A DNA stretch of 64,000 nt. Source: Companilactobacillus suantsaicola (GTDB lineage Bacteria > Bacillota > Bacilli > Lactobacillales > Lactobacillaceae). The notes below the pieces were generated by a model. That model worked only from the letters and a program-made list of their open reading frames with translations, did no database searches and had not been told where the DNA came from. The stretch is taken from positions 1-64,000 of the forward strand of contig NZ_RKLY01000001.1 of the NCBI RefSeq assembly GCF_004745525.1, given 5' to 3'. Position 1 is the first letter of the stretch, and every line of letters begins with the position of its first letter. This document shows, in pieces, positions 17,329-26,247 of the stretch. The position numbers were made by a program, and so were the translations under genes.

Positions 17329-17997
17329 ATGAGTGACATCATTTTAAAAGGTGGTAAAGATGGTTTTTCAGTCATATTTAGTGATTTAGCCAACTATGAC
17401 TCGGCGTTTAAGGAGTTAAAGGAATTGATCATGCAACAAAACGTTAAGTCAACCAACGAAAATGATGATGTTATTTCTTTTACGATCAAAACGGGAAATC
17501 GCTTATTGACCGATGAGCAGAAACAAAAGATTACTGAATTTTTTGAAAAATATCCGCAATTGGAACTTAAAGATATTGAATCAAATGTTGAAGCAAAGAA
17601 TGTCGTTGAGGAGTTATTAGATAAAAATAAAACTAATGTTGAATCAGGTATTGTCCGTAGTGGACAAAAACTTGATTACAATGGAGATTTGATTTTTCTA
17701 GGCACATTACACCGCGATGCTCAAATTTGTGCGACAGGTTCAATTTACGTCTTAGGTCAAGTCGATGGCGTGATTCAAGCTGGGTACCCTGATAATACCA
17801 ATGCCATTATTTTTGGTAATCTCAAAGATGTTGATCAGATTAGAATTGCTGATGTGGTTGAAATCGTGACCGATGATAATAAGAGTGATTTTGACAATGG
17901 TAAGTTTGCTTTTATTGATGACTTACATGCTATCAGCGTGGATGATTTACAAAATTACAAAGATAGAATGAACGATTTAAGAAAAAGGACAGGTTAA
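17329..17997 (+). CDS. minC: Septum site-determining protein MinC
   Basis: Inhibitor of FtsZ polymerisation away from mid-cell. The 222-residue protein has an N-terminal domain and a C-terminal beta-helix with the family pattern (RSGQKLDYNGDLIFLGTLHR, then GSIYVLGQVDGVIQAGYP). Its start follows GGAGGGATAAGTAA and sits directly after the mreD stop. Works with MinD, the next gene. Confidence 0.94.
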   Translation: MSDIILKGGKDGFSVIFSDLANYDSAFKELKELIMQQNVKSTNENDDVISFTIKTGNRLLTDEQKQKITEFFEKYPQLELKDIESNVEAKNVVEELLDKNKTNVESGIVRSGQKLDYNGDLIFLGTLHRDAQICATGSIYVLGQVDGVIQAGYPDNTNAIIFGNLKDVDQIRIADVVEIVTDDNKSDFDNGKFAFIDDLHAISVDDLQNYKDRMNDLRKRTG

Positions 17998-17999
17998 CT

Positions 18000-18797
18000 A
18001 TGGGGATATCAATAGTTGTAACTTCAGGTAAGGGTGGTGTAGGTAAAACTACTACTACCGCTAATGTAAGTACTGTCTTGGCAAGTCTAGGTAAAAAAGT
18101 TTGTATGGTTGATTTGGATATTGGCTTGCGTAATTTAGATGCAGTCATGGGATTAACCAATCGGGTCGTCTACGATATCGTGGATGTCGCACAGCATCGA
18201 GTGGTCGTTTCACAGGCTTTAGTCAGAGATCCTAGATTTGAAGACAATTTGTATTTATTAGCTGCTTCACAATTTGCGGATAAATATGTCTTAGACAAGG
18301 AATCTTTAGCCATGATCGTCAATGAATTAAAACAACGGTTTGACTTTGTGATGATCGACTGCCCAGCGGGAATCGAATATGGTTTTCAAAATGCTGTTTC
18401 TTCTGCTGACGGAGCGCTGGTGGTCACAAATCCAGAAGTGGCTTCAGTTAGTGATGCTGATCGAGTGGTTGGTATTTTGGAAAATATGAATATGCCGATC
18501 ACACCGCATTTAATTATCAATCGGATTCGCAAAAACATGATCAATGATGGGACTTCAATGCGGATCGATGACATTGTTAATCATTTAGGAATTCCACTAT
18601 TAGGCATCGTGATCGATGAAGATCGGGTGATTTCAGCATCGAATGCTGGGCAGACTGTTGCTTTTGACCGTGATAGCGATGCAGGTCATAGTTATCAAAA
18701 TATCGCCCATCGGATGCTTGGTGAAAATATTCCTTTAGATTTATCGAGTCAGACAAAAAAAATTGGCTTTTGGGGCCGAGTTTTTGGCAAAAAATAA
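18000..18797 (+). CDS. minD: Septum site-determining protein MinD
   Basis: Membrane-associated ParA-type ATPase that recruits MinC. The deviant Walker A SGKGGVGKTTTT lies at about 9-20, Walker B at FVMIDCPAG. The last residues (KKIGFWGRVFGKK) form the amphipathic membrane-targeting helix typical of MinD. 265 residues, two bases after minC. No minE or divIVA follows here; divIVA is at the end of the dcw cluster in this window. Confidence 0.97.
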   Translation: MGISIVVTSGKGGVGKTTTTANVSTVLASLGKKVCMVDLDIGLRNLDAVMGLTNRVVYDIVDVAQHRVVVSQALVRDPRFEDNLYLLAASQFADKYVLDKESLAMIVNELKQRFDFVMIDCPAGIEYGFQNAVSSADGALVVTNPEVASVSDADRVVGILENMNMPITPHLIINRIRKNMINDGTSMRIDDIVNHLGIPLLGIVIDEDRVISASNAGQTVAFDRDSDAGHSYQNIAHRMLGENIPLDLSSQTKKIGFWGRVFGKK

Positions 18798-18803
18798 AAC
18801 CTA

Positions 18804-18812
18804 TGGTAGAAT
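18804..18812 (+). promoter_or_regulatory. thiT promoter, extended -10
   Basis: TGGTAGAAT resembles an extended -10 element about 20 bases before the conserved start of the TPP riboswitch, which would give a leader beginning close to the riboswitch. Confidence 0.5.
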
Positions 18813-18831
18813 TTACTTGAATTAAATAAAG

Positions 18832-18924
18832 TCAACACAGGGGGAGCCAGTGGCTGAGAGTGAACGAATCGTTCAGACCCTTTAAACCTGTTATGTTAAT
18901 ACATGCGTAGGGATAGTGTTGTTC
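18832..18924 (+). promoter_or_regulatory. TPP riboswitch (THI element)
   Basis: All conserved thi-box segments are present in order: ACAGGGGGAGCC, GGCTGAGAG, CAGACCCTTT, AACCTG and CATGCGTAGGGA, closed by outer arms CAACAC and GTGTTG. It senses thiamine pyrophosphate and precedes the thiamine transporter gene thiT, so it should shut thiT off when TPP is plentiful. Confidence 0.96.
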
Positions 18925-18937
18925 AAGCAAATGCTCG

Positions 18938-18977
18938 AACTCTCTTGTGATGACTAAAATCAGAAGGGAGTTTTTTT
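18938..18977 (+). terminator. Riboswitch expression platform
   Basis: AACTCTCTT (18938-18946) pairs with AAGGGAGTT (18964-18972), followed by seven T's. The right arm contains the thiT ribosome site AAGGGAG, so one hairpin can both terminate transcription and hide the ribosome site. Confidence 0.75.
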
Positions 18978-18979
18978 GT

Positions 18980-19561
18980 ATGATCAATAAAGTTAGTAGC
19001 CAAGATAGCTTGGTGGTTTTAACTGAAGGTGCAATCATTGCAGCTTTGGCAATGGGATTGTCATATATCCCACATTCAACCGGAATTTCCTCAATTCAAG
19101 TAGTTTATGGGTTGATTCCGATGTCAGTTTATGCGCTAAGACGAGGTGTGAAAGCTGGATTGTTAGCTGGTCTTGCCTGGGGACTTTTGGACATGTTCTT
19201 GCGTGGACTTGGCGGTGGTGTTTTAAATCCATTGCAAGGTTTCGTTGAATATCCATTGGCTTTTGGAGTCGTTGGTTTGATAGGATTAGGTAGTGTCAGC
19301 GTTCAACGAGCAGTGAGAAACGGTAAGAATGCTATTGGACTGATTATCTTTTATTCAGCAATTGGTTTCTTTGCTAAATACTTCTGCCACTTCTTGGCCG
19401 GTGGTATTTACTGGGGTTCATATGCGCCAAAAGGGATGAATCCTTGGATCTATTCGTTGGTCGTTAATGGTGGTAGTTTTATTGCTAACATGATCATGTT
19501 AGTTGTTCTAGCATTTTTATTGAACCGTATTTTTAAGCAATTAGTAATTCCAAGAAATTAA
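18980..19561 (+). CDS. thiT: Thiamine transporter ThiT (ECF S component)
   Basis: Substrate-binding membrane subunit of an energy-coupling-factor transporter; it pairs with the shared EcfAA'T module encoded elsewhere. The 193-residue protein has six hydrophobic segments and ends RIFKQLVIPRN; the sequence GVKAGLLAGLAWGLLDMF and the aromatic YWGSYAPKGMNPW stretch match the family. The start is the ATG at 18980, nine bases after AAGGGAG; an in-frame GTG at 18947 lies inside the switch hairpin. The upstream TPP riboswitch confirms the substrate. Confidence 0.95.
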   Translation: MINKVSSQDSLVVLTEGAIIAALAMGLSYIPHSTGISSIQVVYGLIPMSVYALRRGVKAGLLAGLAWGLLDMFLRGLGGGVLNPLQGFVEYPLAFGVVGLIGLGSVSVQRAVRNGKNAIGLIIFYSAIGFFAKYFCHFLAGGIYWGSYAPKGMNPWIYSLVVNGGSFIANMIMLVVLAFLLNRIFKQLVIPRN

Positions 19562-19570
19562 ATAAAAAAA

Positions 19571-19611
19571 GCGGGATTGATTCGAATTTTCGAATCAATC
19601 CCGCTTTTTTG
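19571..19611. terminator. Strong bidirectional terminator after thiT
   Basis: GCGGGATTGATTCGAA and TTCGAATCAATCCCGC are a perfect 16-bp stem with a two-base loop, preceded by seven A's and followed by six T's. It serves thiT on the plus strand and the small DUF4044 gene on the minus strand. Confidence 0.92.
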
Positions 19612-19615
19612 CGTT

Positions 19616-19732
19616 TTAGATAAAGCTCATAACTGAACCAAGAACTACACCGCCGATTGTGACAATAATCATTAACCATACAACTATTTGAATAATTTTA
19701 GTTAATGTGCTTTTAGGCTTTTTTTCGCTCAA
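19616..19732 (-). CDS. DUF4044 family small membrane protein
   Basis: A 38-residue open frame beginning at a TTG codon with AGGTGG eight bases upstream. The product starts MSEKKPKSTLTKIIQIVVWL and consists of a short lysine-rich head and a single membrane segment (about residues 13-38). This matches the DUF4044 proteins that lactobacilli encode next to mraZ. Function unknown. It is divergent from mraZ and ends at the shared terminator. The small size makes it easy to miss. Confidence 0.75.
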   Translation of the reverse strand: MSEKKPKSTLTKIIQIVVWLMIIVTIGGVVLGSVMSFI

Positions 19733-19904
19733 AACTTCCACCACCTAATTAATATATAGTGAAATGTTACTTCACAAACTCGAAATATGCAATATTTGTA
19801 ACTGCTTTCTTTTAAATTTTGGGAAAATCCCCCACCGTTATAATTCTTTTAATACCAACACTTTACAAGTTTTTTGAAGACTTAGTACTGATTGTAAAAT
19901 ATCG

Positions 19905-19930
19905 TGTGGTTAATTGTGGTGATTTGTGGT
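19905..19930 (+). promoter_or_regulatory. MraZ operator: three TGTGGT repeats
   Basis: TGTGGT occurs at 19905, 19915 and 19925, exactly ten bases apart, so all face the same side of the helix. MraZ proteins bind direct repeats with a GTGG/TGGG core and about this spacing upstream of their own gene, so this is the expected autoregulatory site for the dcw cluster. A TAAAAT at 19895-19900 just upstream may be the -10 element. Confidence 0.8.
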
Positions 19931-19965
19931 AAATTAGGAAGTGTTAAAGAATCGAGGTGATTTCC

Positions 19966-20397
19966 ATGTTCATGGGTGAATTTCATCACGCACTTGATAA
20001 TAAAGGCAGAATTATTATTCCTGCTAAATTTAGAAAATTGCTTGGTGATGAGTTTGTAATCACCCGTGGAATGGATGGGTGCCTATTTGGTTATCCAATG
20101 GAGCAATGGGACAAGTTGGAAGGTCAACTTGATAAATTACCATTGACCAAAAAGGATGCTAGGGCATTCACAAGATTCTTTTATTCTGCAGCAGCAGAAG
20201 TTGAATTTGATAAACAAGGTCGAATCAATTTATCGGCTCCGTTGATCAAGTTCGCTAAGTTAACGAAAAATTGTGTCATCGTTGGTGTTTCAGATCGATT
20301 TGAGATTTGGGATGAACAACGATGGAACGACTTTAGCCAGGAGGCTGAAGATAATTTTGAAGAAATATCGGAGAAAATGACAGACTTTGACTTCTAA
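19966..20397 (+). CDS. mraZ: Transcriptional regulator MraZ
   Basis: DNA-binding regulator of the division and cell-wall cluster. 143 residues with two SpoVT-AbrB-like domains, starting [19 protein letters not shown]. The ATG at 19966 has GAGGTGA upstream; an earlier in-frame GTG overlaps that site. Three phased TGTGGT repeats in front of the gene are its likely target. First gene of a tightly packed cluster running to divIVA. Confidence 0.97.
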   Translation: MFMGEFHHALDNKGRIIIPAKFRKLLGDEFVITRGMDGCLFGYPMEQWDKLEGQLDKLPLTKKDARAFTRFFYSAAAEVEFDKQGRINLSAPLIKFAKLTKNCVIVGVSDRFEIWDEQRWNDFSQEAEDNFEEISEKMTDFDF

Positions 20398-21337
20398 TGA
20401 ATATAAACATAAAACAGTACTTTTGAAGGAAACTATTGATGAAGTGAATCCACATGACGAAGGAGTCTATGTGGATGCAACTTTTGGGCGTGGAGGACAC
20501 ACTAAGGAGTTGTTGAGTCGAGTTCATCATAGTAAACTTTATGTTTTTGATCGTGACGAGGCTGCTATTGAGGTCGGTGAAAGTATTCAAAATGATGCCG
20601 AAATAATTGGTGATAATTCATTAACGTTAATACGTGATAATTTTGAGAATATGCAAGAACGTCTATTAGAACTTGGTGTAACTGAGGTTGATGGGATAGT
20701 TTATGATTTGGGAGTTTCCTCGCCACAATTTGACGATGCTGTACGTGGCTTTAGCTACAAAAAAGCAGCACGTTTAGATATGAGGATGGATCAAAGACAG
20801 GATCTTGACGCTGAAAAAATTGTCAATGATTGGTCTTATAATGATTTAGTCAGTATTTTCTATAAATACAGTGATGAAAAATTCTCCAAACAAATAGCAC
20901 GAGCAATCGAAAGAACTCGTGCCGATCATCGAATCACTTCGACATTGGAATTAGCAGATATTATTAAAAATGCTATTCCAGCTGCCAAGAGAAGAACGGG
21001 TGGTCATCCTGCCAAACGTGTCTTTCAAGCTATTCGAATTGCTGTCAATGATGAATTAGGATCTCTTGAGAGATCACTTGAACAAGCAATTCAATTGCTA
21101 GCACCACATGGCAGAATCAGTGTTATAACTTTTCAATCCAAAGAAGACAGAATTGTAAAACATATATTTAAGAATAATTCACACGTTGATGTACCAAGAG
21201 GGCTCCCTGTGATTCCGGATGACATCAAACCGGTTTTGAAACAGATTACCAGAAAACCAATCCTGCCTAATGATGAAGAATTATCTGAAAATAATCGAGC
21301 ACATAGTGCGAAATTACGTGTCGTTGAAAAGATATAA
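20387..21337 (+). CDS. rsmH: 16S rRNA m4C1402 methyltransferase RsmH
   Basis: SAM-dependent enzyme that methylates N4 of C1402 in 16S rRNA. The 316-residue protein has the SAM-binding start [15 protein letters not shown] and the conserved ATFQSKEDR-like [12 protein letters not shown]. The TTG start at 20387 overlaps the last 11 bases of mraZ in another frame, after GGAG; translation is probably coupled. Family size and place between mraZ and ftsL are standard. Confidence 0.95.
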   Translation: MTSNEYKHKTVLLKETIDEVNPHDEGVYVDATFGRGGHTKELLSRVHHSKLYVFDRDEAAIEVGESIQNDAEIIGDNSLTLIRDNFENMQERLLELGVTEVDGIVYDLGVSSPQFDDAVRGFSYKKAARLDMRMDQRQDLDAEKIVNDWSYNDLVSIFYKYSDEKFSKQIARAIERTRADHRITSTLELADIIKNAIPAAKRRTGGHPAKRVFQAIRIAVNDELGSLERSLEQAIQLLAPHGRISVITFQSKEDRIVKHIFKNNSHVDVPRGLPVIPDDIKPVLKQITRKPILPNDEELSENNRAHSAKLRVVEKI

Positions 21338-21349
21338 TGGAGAAATAAT

Positions 21350-21712
21350 ATGAGAGAAGAAAGTACGGCTAGAAACTTACAAGAATATCAAGAAGTTCAA
21401 CCAAAACCGGTTGAACAACCAGTTGTAAAAACTCATAGTGTCAGTTTGTCAAAATTTGAGACTGTTTCAATTGTTGGTCTCGCTCTTTTGACGTTGGCAT
21501 TAATGGTTGCTGTCGTGAGTTTGAAAGTATCTATGACTTCTTCTCAAAATGAATTAGATAGTCTCACTACCCAAATATCAAAAACAAATACAAGCACCGT
21601 AAATTTAAGACAAGAAATTTCTGAGTTAAGTAGTTTTGATCGATTTTCTTCTTTCGCCAAAAAACATAATTTAAAAATGAGCGACAATAACGTAAGGAAT
21701 ATATCAAAATGA
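21350..21712 (+). CDS. ftsL: Cell division protein FtsL
   Basis: Small bitopic divisome protein that links FtsQ/DivIC and the septal synthase. 120 residues: a cytoplasmic tail of about 38, one membrane segment (VSIVGLALLTLALMVAVVSL) and an extracellular leucine-zipper-like coiled coil. Primary sequence is poorly conserved in the family; position between rsmH and the penicillin-binding protein makes the call firm. Its stop overlaps the next start (ATGA). Confidence 0.92.
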   Translation: MREESTARNLQEYQEVQPKPVEQPVVKTHSVSLSKFETVSIVGLALLTLALMVAVVSLKVSMTSSQNELDSLTTQISKTNTSTVNLRQEISELSSFDRFSSFAKKHNLKMSDNNVRNISK

Positions 21713-23877
21713 GTAAGTTCAGAAAATTATTAAAAAATAAGGCAAGACGCAATCATTATATAGTTGGTATATTAATTTTGATTGCGACTGCCTTTTCTTT
21801 TATCCTTTTTATCCAGCGGTTCGCCTATATTGCAATTGAGAAACATTATGATGGTGCTAACTTAGTTGAAAAAACAAGGGCTCAATACGTTAAAACTTCA
21901 AAAATTAACGCCAAACGTGGTGATATTTTAGACGTTAATGGTGATATGATTGCTGGAGATTCAACCGTTTATAATATCGCTGCAATTTTAGATCACGACA
22001 GTAAAACAGCTAGTGGCAAACCACGATATGTTGTCAATAAGGAAAAAACTGCTCGAGAATTAAGTAAATATTTAGCTCTTTCACAAAAACAGATTTTGAA
22101 ATATTTGAATCCTAGTAACAAAAAGCAATATCAAGTGGAAATGGGGCAAGCAGGACGTAATTTATCAATTGAAATCAAACGAAAGATTGATGCTTTACAT
22201 CTACCCGGAATCACTTTCACAGCTTTGCCGTCACGTTCTTATCCTAATGGAGTTTTTGCGACCAATTTAGTTGGTATTACTAAAGCTGATAATGATAACG
22301 ATAAGAATAGTAATATCAGTGGTGTGATGGGAATCGAAAAATACTTTAATAAAATGCTATCAGGAAAAGATGGTAAAAAGATTACTAAAGTTGATGGTAA
22401 TGGAAATGAATTACCGAATTCTCAAAAGAATGAAATCGAATCTGCTGATGGAACCAATATTTATCTAACGTTAAATAGTAAGATTCAACAGTATGCGGAA
22501 ATTTTAGCAGAAGAAGCAGATGAGAAGTATCAACCGGAAAATTTACAAGTTATTGTGATGAATGCTAAGACAGGGGCGATTGAAGCGGCCACTCAACGAC
22601 CAACTTTTAATCCCACCACTGGTAAAGGTTTGTCCAATAGTTGGCGTGATACCTTAGTTGAAGATCAATATGAACCTGGTTCAGTCATGAAAATTTTGAC
22701 ACTTTCGGCTTCAATTGATTCCGAAAACTATGATCCTAATGAGCTGTATCACTCCGGTTCTGTTGAAGTAGGCGGTCGGACGATCAGTGATTGGAATAAC
22801 GCTGGCTGGGGTTATATTCCTTTATCCGAAGCTTTTCCAAGATCTTCCAACGTCGGAATGGTTAAACTTGAAGAGAAGATGGGTTCAAAAACTTGGATGA
22901 AATACATGCAACGGTTTAAAATTGGGACTAAGACTGGGATTGAGCTTCCCGGCGAAGTTTCTGGCGGTATTTCTTACAAACATGTCAGTGATCAAGCAAT
23001 GACTTCTTTTGGTCAAAGTGTCAACGTCAATGCAATTCAAATGTTACAAGCTTTTTCAGCGATTGCTAATGGTGGTGAAATGATCAAGCCACAAATTATT
23101 CAAAAGACAGTCAATCCTGATACTGGAAAGACTATCAAGAATTTTAAGCGGACAGTCGTGGGACAGCCAATTAAAAAATCAACTGCTAAAAAGGTTCAAA
23201 AGGCTATGCGTCAAGTTGTTACTAAGAATTATGGGACTGGTATGGCTTATAACATTCCAGGTATCAAGGTTGGAGTTAAGACGGGTACGGCTCAGATTGC
23301 TTCACCAAATGGTGGTTACTTGACTGGTTCAAATAATTATATTTTCTCGGTTGCGGGGATGATTCCTTATGATGATCCTAACTACATTGTTTACATTACT
23401 TTGAAGCAGCCTCAGAAAATGACGGAATCGCCTGAAAAGATTCTTTCAGAAATTTTTAATCCACTCGTTAAAAGATTAGTAAATCAAGGTAAGTCGCCAA
23501 CTAGTGTGACTGAAGCAGGTAGTCAGTATGTGAAGATTCCAAGTCTGTTGGATGATTCCACAACCGATGCCCAAAGTAAGATCAAGAGTTTGAATTTGCA
23601 ATCCGGTGTCATTGGTACAGGTAATAAAGTTGTCCAACAATTACCATCAAGTGGCGAAAAAGTTATGCCAGGTCAAAGAATGGTCTTGTTAACTAACGGT
23701 GCAATGACGATGCCTGATTTATCTGGTTGGTCCAAAAACGATGTTTTGAAGTTTGCGGAGATCACTGGTAAGACGGTCAAAACTAAAGGTGACGGTTATG
23801 TTACAGAACAGTCAGTCAAGGCTGGTCAGGTGATAAATGGCAGTGGTAAAATTGTAGTTACATTGAAAAATAATTAA
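21709..23877 (+). CDS. pbpB: Penicillin-binding protein 2B, septal transpeptidase with PASTA domains
   Basis: Class B PBP that cross-links septal peptidoglycan outside the membrane. 722 residues: short cytoplasmic tail, one membrane segment (about 20-42), PBP dimerisation domain, then a transpeptidase domain with Ser325-x-x-Lys328 (SVMK), Ser379-Ser-Asn381 and Lys524-Thr-Gly526. Two PASTA domains make up the last 120 residues or so. Partner of FtsW, whose gene lies near the other end of the window. Confidence 0.96.
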   Translation: MSKFRKLLKNKARRNHYIVGILILIATAFSFILFIQRFAYIAIEKHYDGANLVEKTRAQYVKTSKINAKRGDILDVNGDMIAGDSTVYNIAAILDHDSKTASGKPRYVVNKEKTARELSKYLALSQKQILKYLNPSNKKQYQVEMGQAGRNLSIEIKRKIDALHLPGITFTALPSRSYPNGVFATNLVGITKADNDNDKNSNISGVMGIEKYFNKMLSGKDGKKITKVDGNGNELPNSQKNEIESADGTNIYLTLNSKIQQYAEILAEEADEKYQPENLQVIVMNAKTGAIEAATQRPTFNPTTGKGLSNSWRDTLVEDQYEPGSVMKILTLSASIDSENYDPNELYHSGSVEVGGRTISDWNNAGWGYIPLSEAFPRSSNVGMVKLEEKMGSKTWMKYMQRFKIGTKTGIELPGEVSGGISYKHVSDQAMTSFGQSVNVNAIQMLQAFSAIANGGEMIKPQIIQKTVNPDTGKTIKNFKRTVVGQPIKKSTAKKVQKAMRQVVTKNYGTGMAYNIPGIKVGVKTGTAQIASPNGGYLTGSNNYIFSVAGMIPYDDPNYIVYITLKQPQKMTESPEKILSEIFNPLVKRLVNQGKSPTSVTEAGSQYVKIPSLLDDSTTDAQSKIKSLNLQSGVIGTGNKVVQQLPSSGEKVMPGQRMVLLTNGAMTMPDLSGWSKNDVLKFAEITGKTVKTKGDGYVTEQSVKAGQVINGSGKIVVTLKNN

Positions 23878-23891
23878 TTAAGGGGATTTTC

Positions 23892-24857
23892 ATGGAAACT
23901 AGTCATATTGTTTTCGACATATTAAGTTCGTTTCTAATCGTGGCAATTTTAATGCCGTTCATGATTAGATATTTAATCAAGCACAAGGAAGGCCAGTCGA
24001 TTCGTGATGAAGGACCGAAATGGCATGAAAAAAAATCGGGTACACCAACTATGGGTGGACTCTTAGTTATCTTGGCTACTCTGATTACCAATATTTGGGT
24101 TGGAGCTTGGCAAGGTCAATTGACCCATTCATTATTGATTACGACCTTTGTGATCGTGTTGTACGGCTGTATCGGTTTTATTGATGACTTCATCAAAGTT
24201 TTCAAAAAACGTAATTTAGGCTTGCGTGCTTATCAAAAAGCCTTGTTACAAGTAATTGTGGGATTGATTTTTCTTTATGTTTACAACAACGATCAATTAC
24301 CAATGAACTTTACAATTCCAGGGATTCTTTCAGTCAACTCAGTTGTGATTTTCATCCTGTTCACGCTTTTCTGGCTAGTTGGATTTTCTAACGCCACTAA
24401 TTTAACTGACGGACTCGATGGTTTGCTTGGTGGCCTAGGAACTATTTCTTACGCTACTTACGGAATCATTTCCTTGAATCAAAATCGCATTGACTTAGCA
24501 ATCGTTTGTTTCTCAGTAGTCGGTGGCTTGTTAGCTTTCTTACTTTACAACCACAAACCAGCCAAGATTTTCATGGGTGATGTAGGTTCATTAGCACTTG
24601 GAGCCGGCTTAGCAGCTATTTCCATTCTTTTAGGTCGCTACTGGTCATTATTGTTGATTGGTTTTGTCTATGTAGTAGAGACTACTAGTGTTATGTTACA
24701 AGTCTTTTCATTCAAAGTTTTCCATCGTCGCATCTTCAAGATGACACCTATTCACCATCATTTTGAAATGCTCGGTTGGACGGAATGGAAGATTGATATT
24801 GTCTTTTGGATCGTTGGTTTAATTTGTTCGGCAATTTATTTAATTTTATTCGTATAG
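23892..24857 (+). CDS. mraY: Phospho-MurNAc-pentapeptide transferase MraY
   Basis: Forms lipid I from UDP-MurNAc-pentapeptide and undecaprenyl phosphate. 321 residues with about ten membrane segments and the family signatures EGPKWHEKKSGTPTMGG, NLTDGLDGL and FMGDVGSLALGA plus the terminal-loop TPIHHHFEMLGW. AGGGGATTTTC precedes the ATG. Followed after 16 bases by murD. Confidence 0.97.
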   Translation: METSHIVFDILSSFLIVAILMPFMIRYLIKHKEGQSIRDEGPKWHEKKSGTPTMGGLLVILATLITNIWVGAWQGQLTHSLLITTFVIVLYGCIGFIDDFIKVFKKRNLGLRAYQKALLQVIVGLIFLYVYNNDQLPMNFTIPGILSVNSVVIFILFTLFWLVGFSNATNLTDGLDGLLGGLGTISYATYGIISLNQNRIDLAIVCFSVVGGLLAFLLYNHKPAKIFMGDVGSLALGAGLAAISILLGRYWSLLLIGFVYVVETTSVMLQVFSFKVFHRRIFKMTPIHHHFEMLGWTEWKIDIVFWIVGLICSAIYLILFV

Positions 24858-24873
24858 GAAGTAATTGATAGCA

Positions 24874-26247
24874 ATGAAAACGAAAAGTAATTATTCAAAT
24901 AAAAAATTCTTAGTTTTAGGTTTAGCCAAAAGTGGTTACGCAGTAGCTAAACTTTTGAAAAAAATGGGTTCTGAGGTTACAGTCGTTGATTCTAACCCCT
25001 TAGAAAAAAACACTGAGGCCAAAGCCTTGATCGATGAAGGATTCAAAGTGATCACTGGTAGTAATGATAAAAGTTTGATTGATAACTCTTATGACTACTT
25101 AGTTAAGAATCCGGGAATCTTTTACTCAAATGAGTTAGTTCAAGCAGCTGAAAAGTTGAATATTCCAGTTATCACTGAACCAGAGATTGCTTATAGTTTC
25201 TCTGATGCCACGATGGTTGCAGTTACAGGGACTAATGGTAAAACAACCGTAACAACGTTGATTCAATTGATGTTGAAGCATTCACCTAAATTTAAGAATG
25301 CTTATTATGCTGGTAATATTGGTATTCCGATTTCAGATGTGATTCAAAAAGCAACTAAAGACGATGTTGTTGTGACAGAGTTATCTAGTTTCCAACTCCA
25401 AGGTACAATTGATTTACATCCTCATGTTGCCGTCTTGAATAATATTTATTCAACTCATTTGGATTTTCATAAGACACGTGCTAATTACATTAAAGCTAAA
25501 ATGCATATTACTAAGAATCAAACTAAGAATGATTACTTCGTTGTTAATTGGAATACTGAGGAATGGCGTAATCTCGCTAGCGAATCCGCTGCCAAAATAT
25601 TACCGTTCTCAGATAATCAAGAATTAAATAATGGTGCTTTTGTAAAGGATGACATTATTTATTGTAATGGTGAAAAGATCATGAATGCCTCGGATATTAA
25701 GATCCCCGGCGAACATAACGTTCAAAATGCCTTAGCTGCTATCAGCGTTGCGAAGTTATATGATGTAAGTAATCAAGATATTATCGAAGTCTTAGCTACT
25801 TTTACTGGTGTTAAGCATAGAATCCAATATGTCGATACCTTCGGTGGGCATAAATTCTATAATGATTCCAAAGCAACTAACGTTGAAGCTACTATCGTGG
25901 CTCTGACGGCCTTTAAGACACCAATTACTTTGATTGCGGGTGGCCTTGATCGTGGTAACGGCTTTGACGAATTGATTCCTTCTTTGAAGGGCAAAGTCAA
26001 TAATTTGGTTGTCTACGGTCAAACTGCCGACAAAGTGATTGAATCAGCACAAAAAGCTGATGTTGGCAATATTGTCAAAGTTGATAATTTAAAACAAGCT
26101 GTACCTGAAGCTTATAAACAAAGTGATGCTGGGGATGTTATCTTACTTTCACCAGCTGCTGCTAGTTGGGATCAATTTAAGACTTTCGAACAACGTGGAG
26201 ACCAATTCATTGATGAGGTTGAAACTCTAAAGGGAGAAGTTAAGTAA
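24874..26247 (+). CDS. murD: UDP-MurNAc-L-alanine:D-glutamate ligase MurD
   Basis: Cytoplasmic Mur ligase adding D-Glu. 457 residues from the ATG at 24874, which has GGAAGT upstream; a TTG at 24865 would almost touch that site. The Rossmann-like start FLVLGLAKSGYAVAKLL, ATP loop VTGTNGKTTV and the C-terminal HNVQNALAA and KFYNDSKATN motifs identify MurD. Its stop overlaps the murG start by one base. Confidence 0.96.
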   Translation: MKTKSNYSNKKFLVLGLAKSGYAVAKLLKKMGSEVTVVDSNPLEKNTEAKALIDEGFKVITGSNDKSLIDNSYDYLVKNPGIFYSNELVQAAEKLNIPVITEPEIAYSFSDATMVAVTGTNGKTTVTTLIQLMLKHSPKFKNAYYAGNIGIPISDVIQKATKDDVVVTELSSFQLQGTIDLHPHVAVLNNIYSTHLDFHKTRANYIKAKMHITKNQTKNDYFVVNWNTEEWRNLASESAAKILPFSDNQELNNGAFVKDDIIYCNGEKIMNASDIKIPGEHNVQNALAAISVAKLYDVSNQDIIEVLATFTGVKHRIQYVDTFGGHKFYNDSKATNVEATIVALTAFKTPITLIAGGLDRGNGFDELIPSLKGKVNNLVVYGQTADKVIESAQKADVGNIVKVDNLKQAVPEAYKQSDAGDVILLSPAAASWDQFKTFEQRGDQFIDEVETLKGEVK

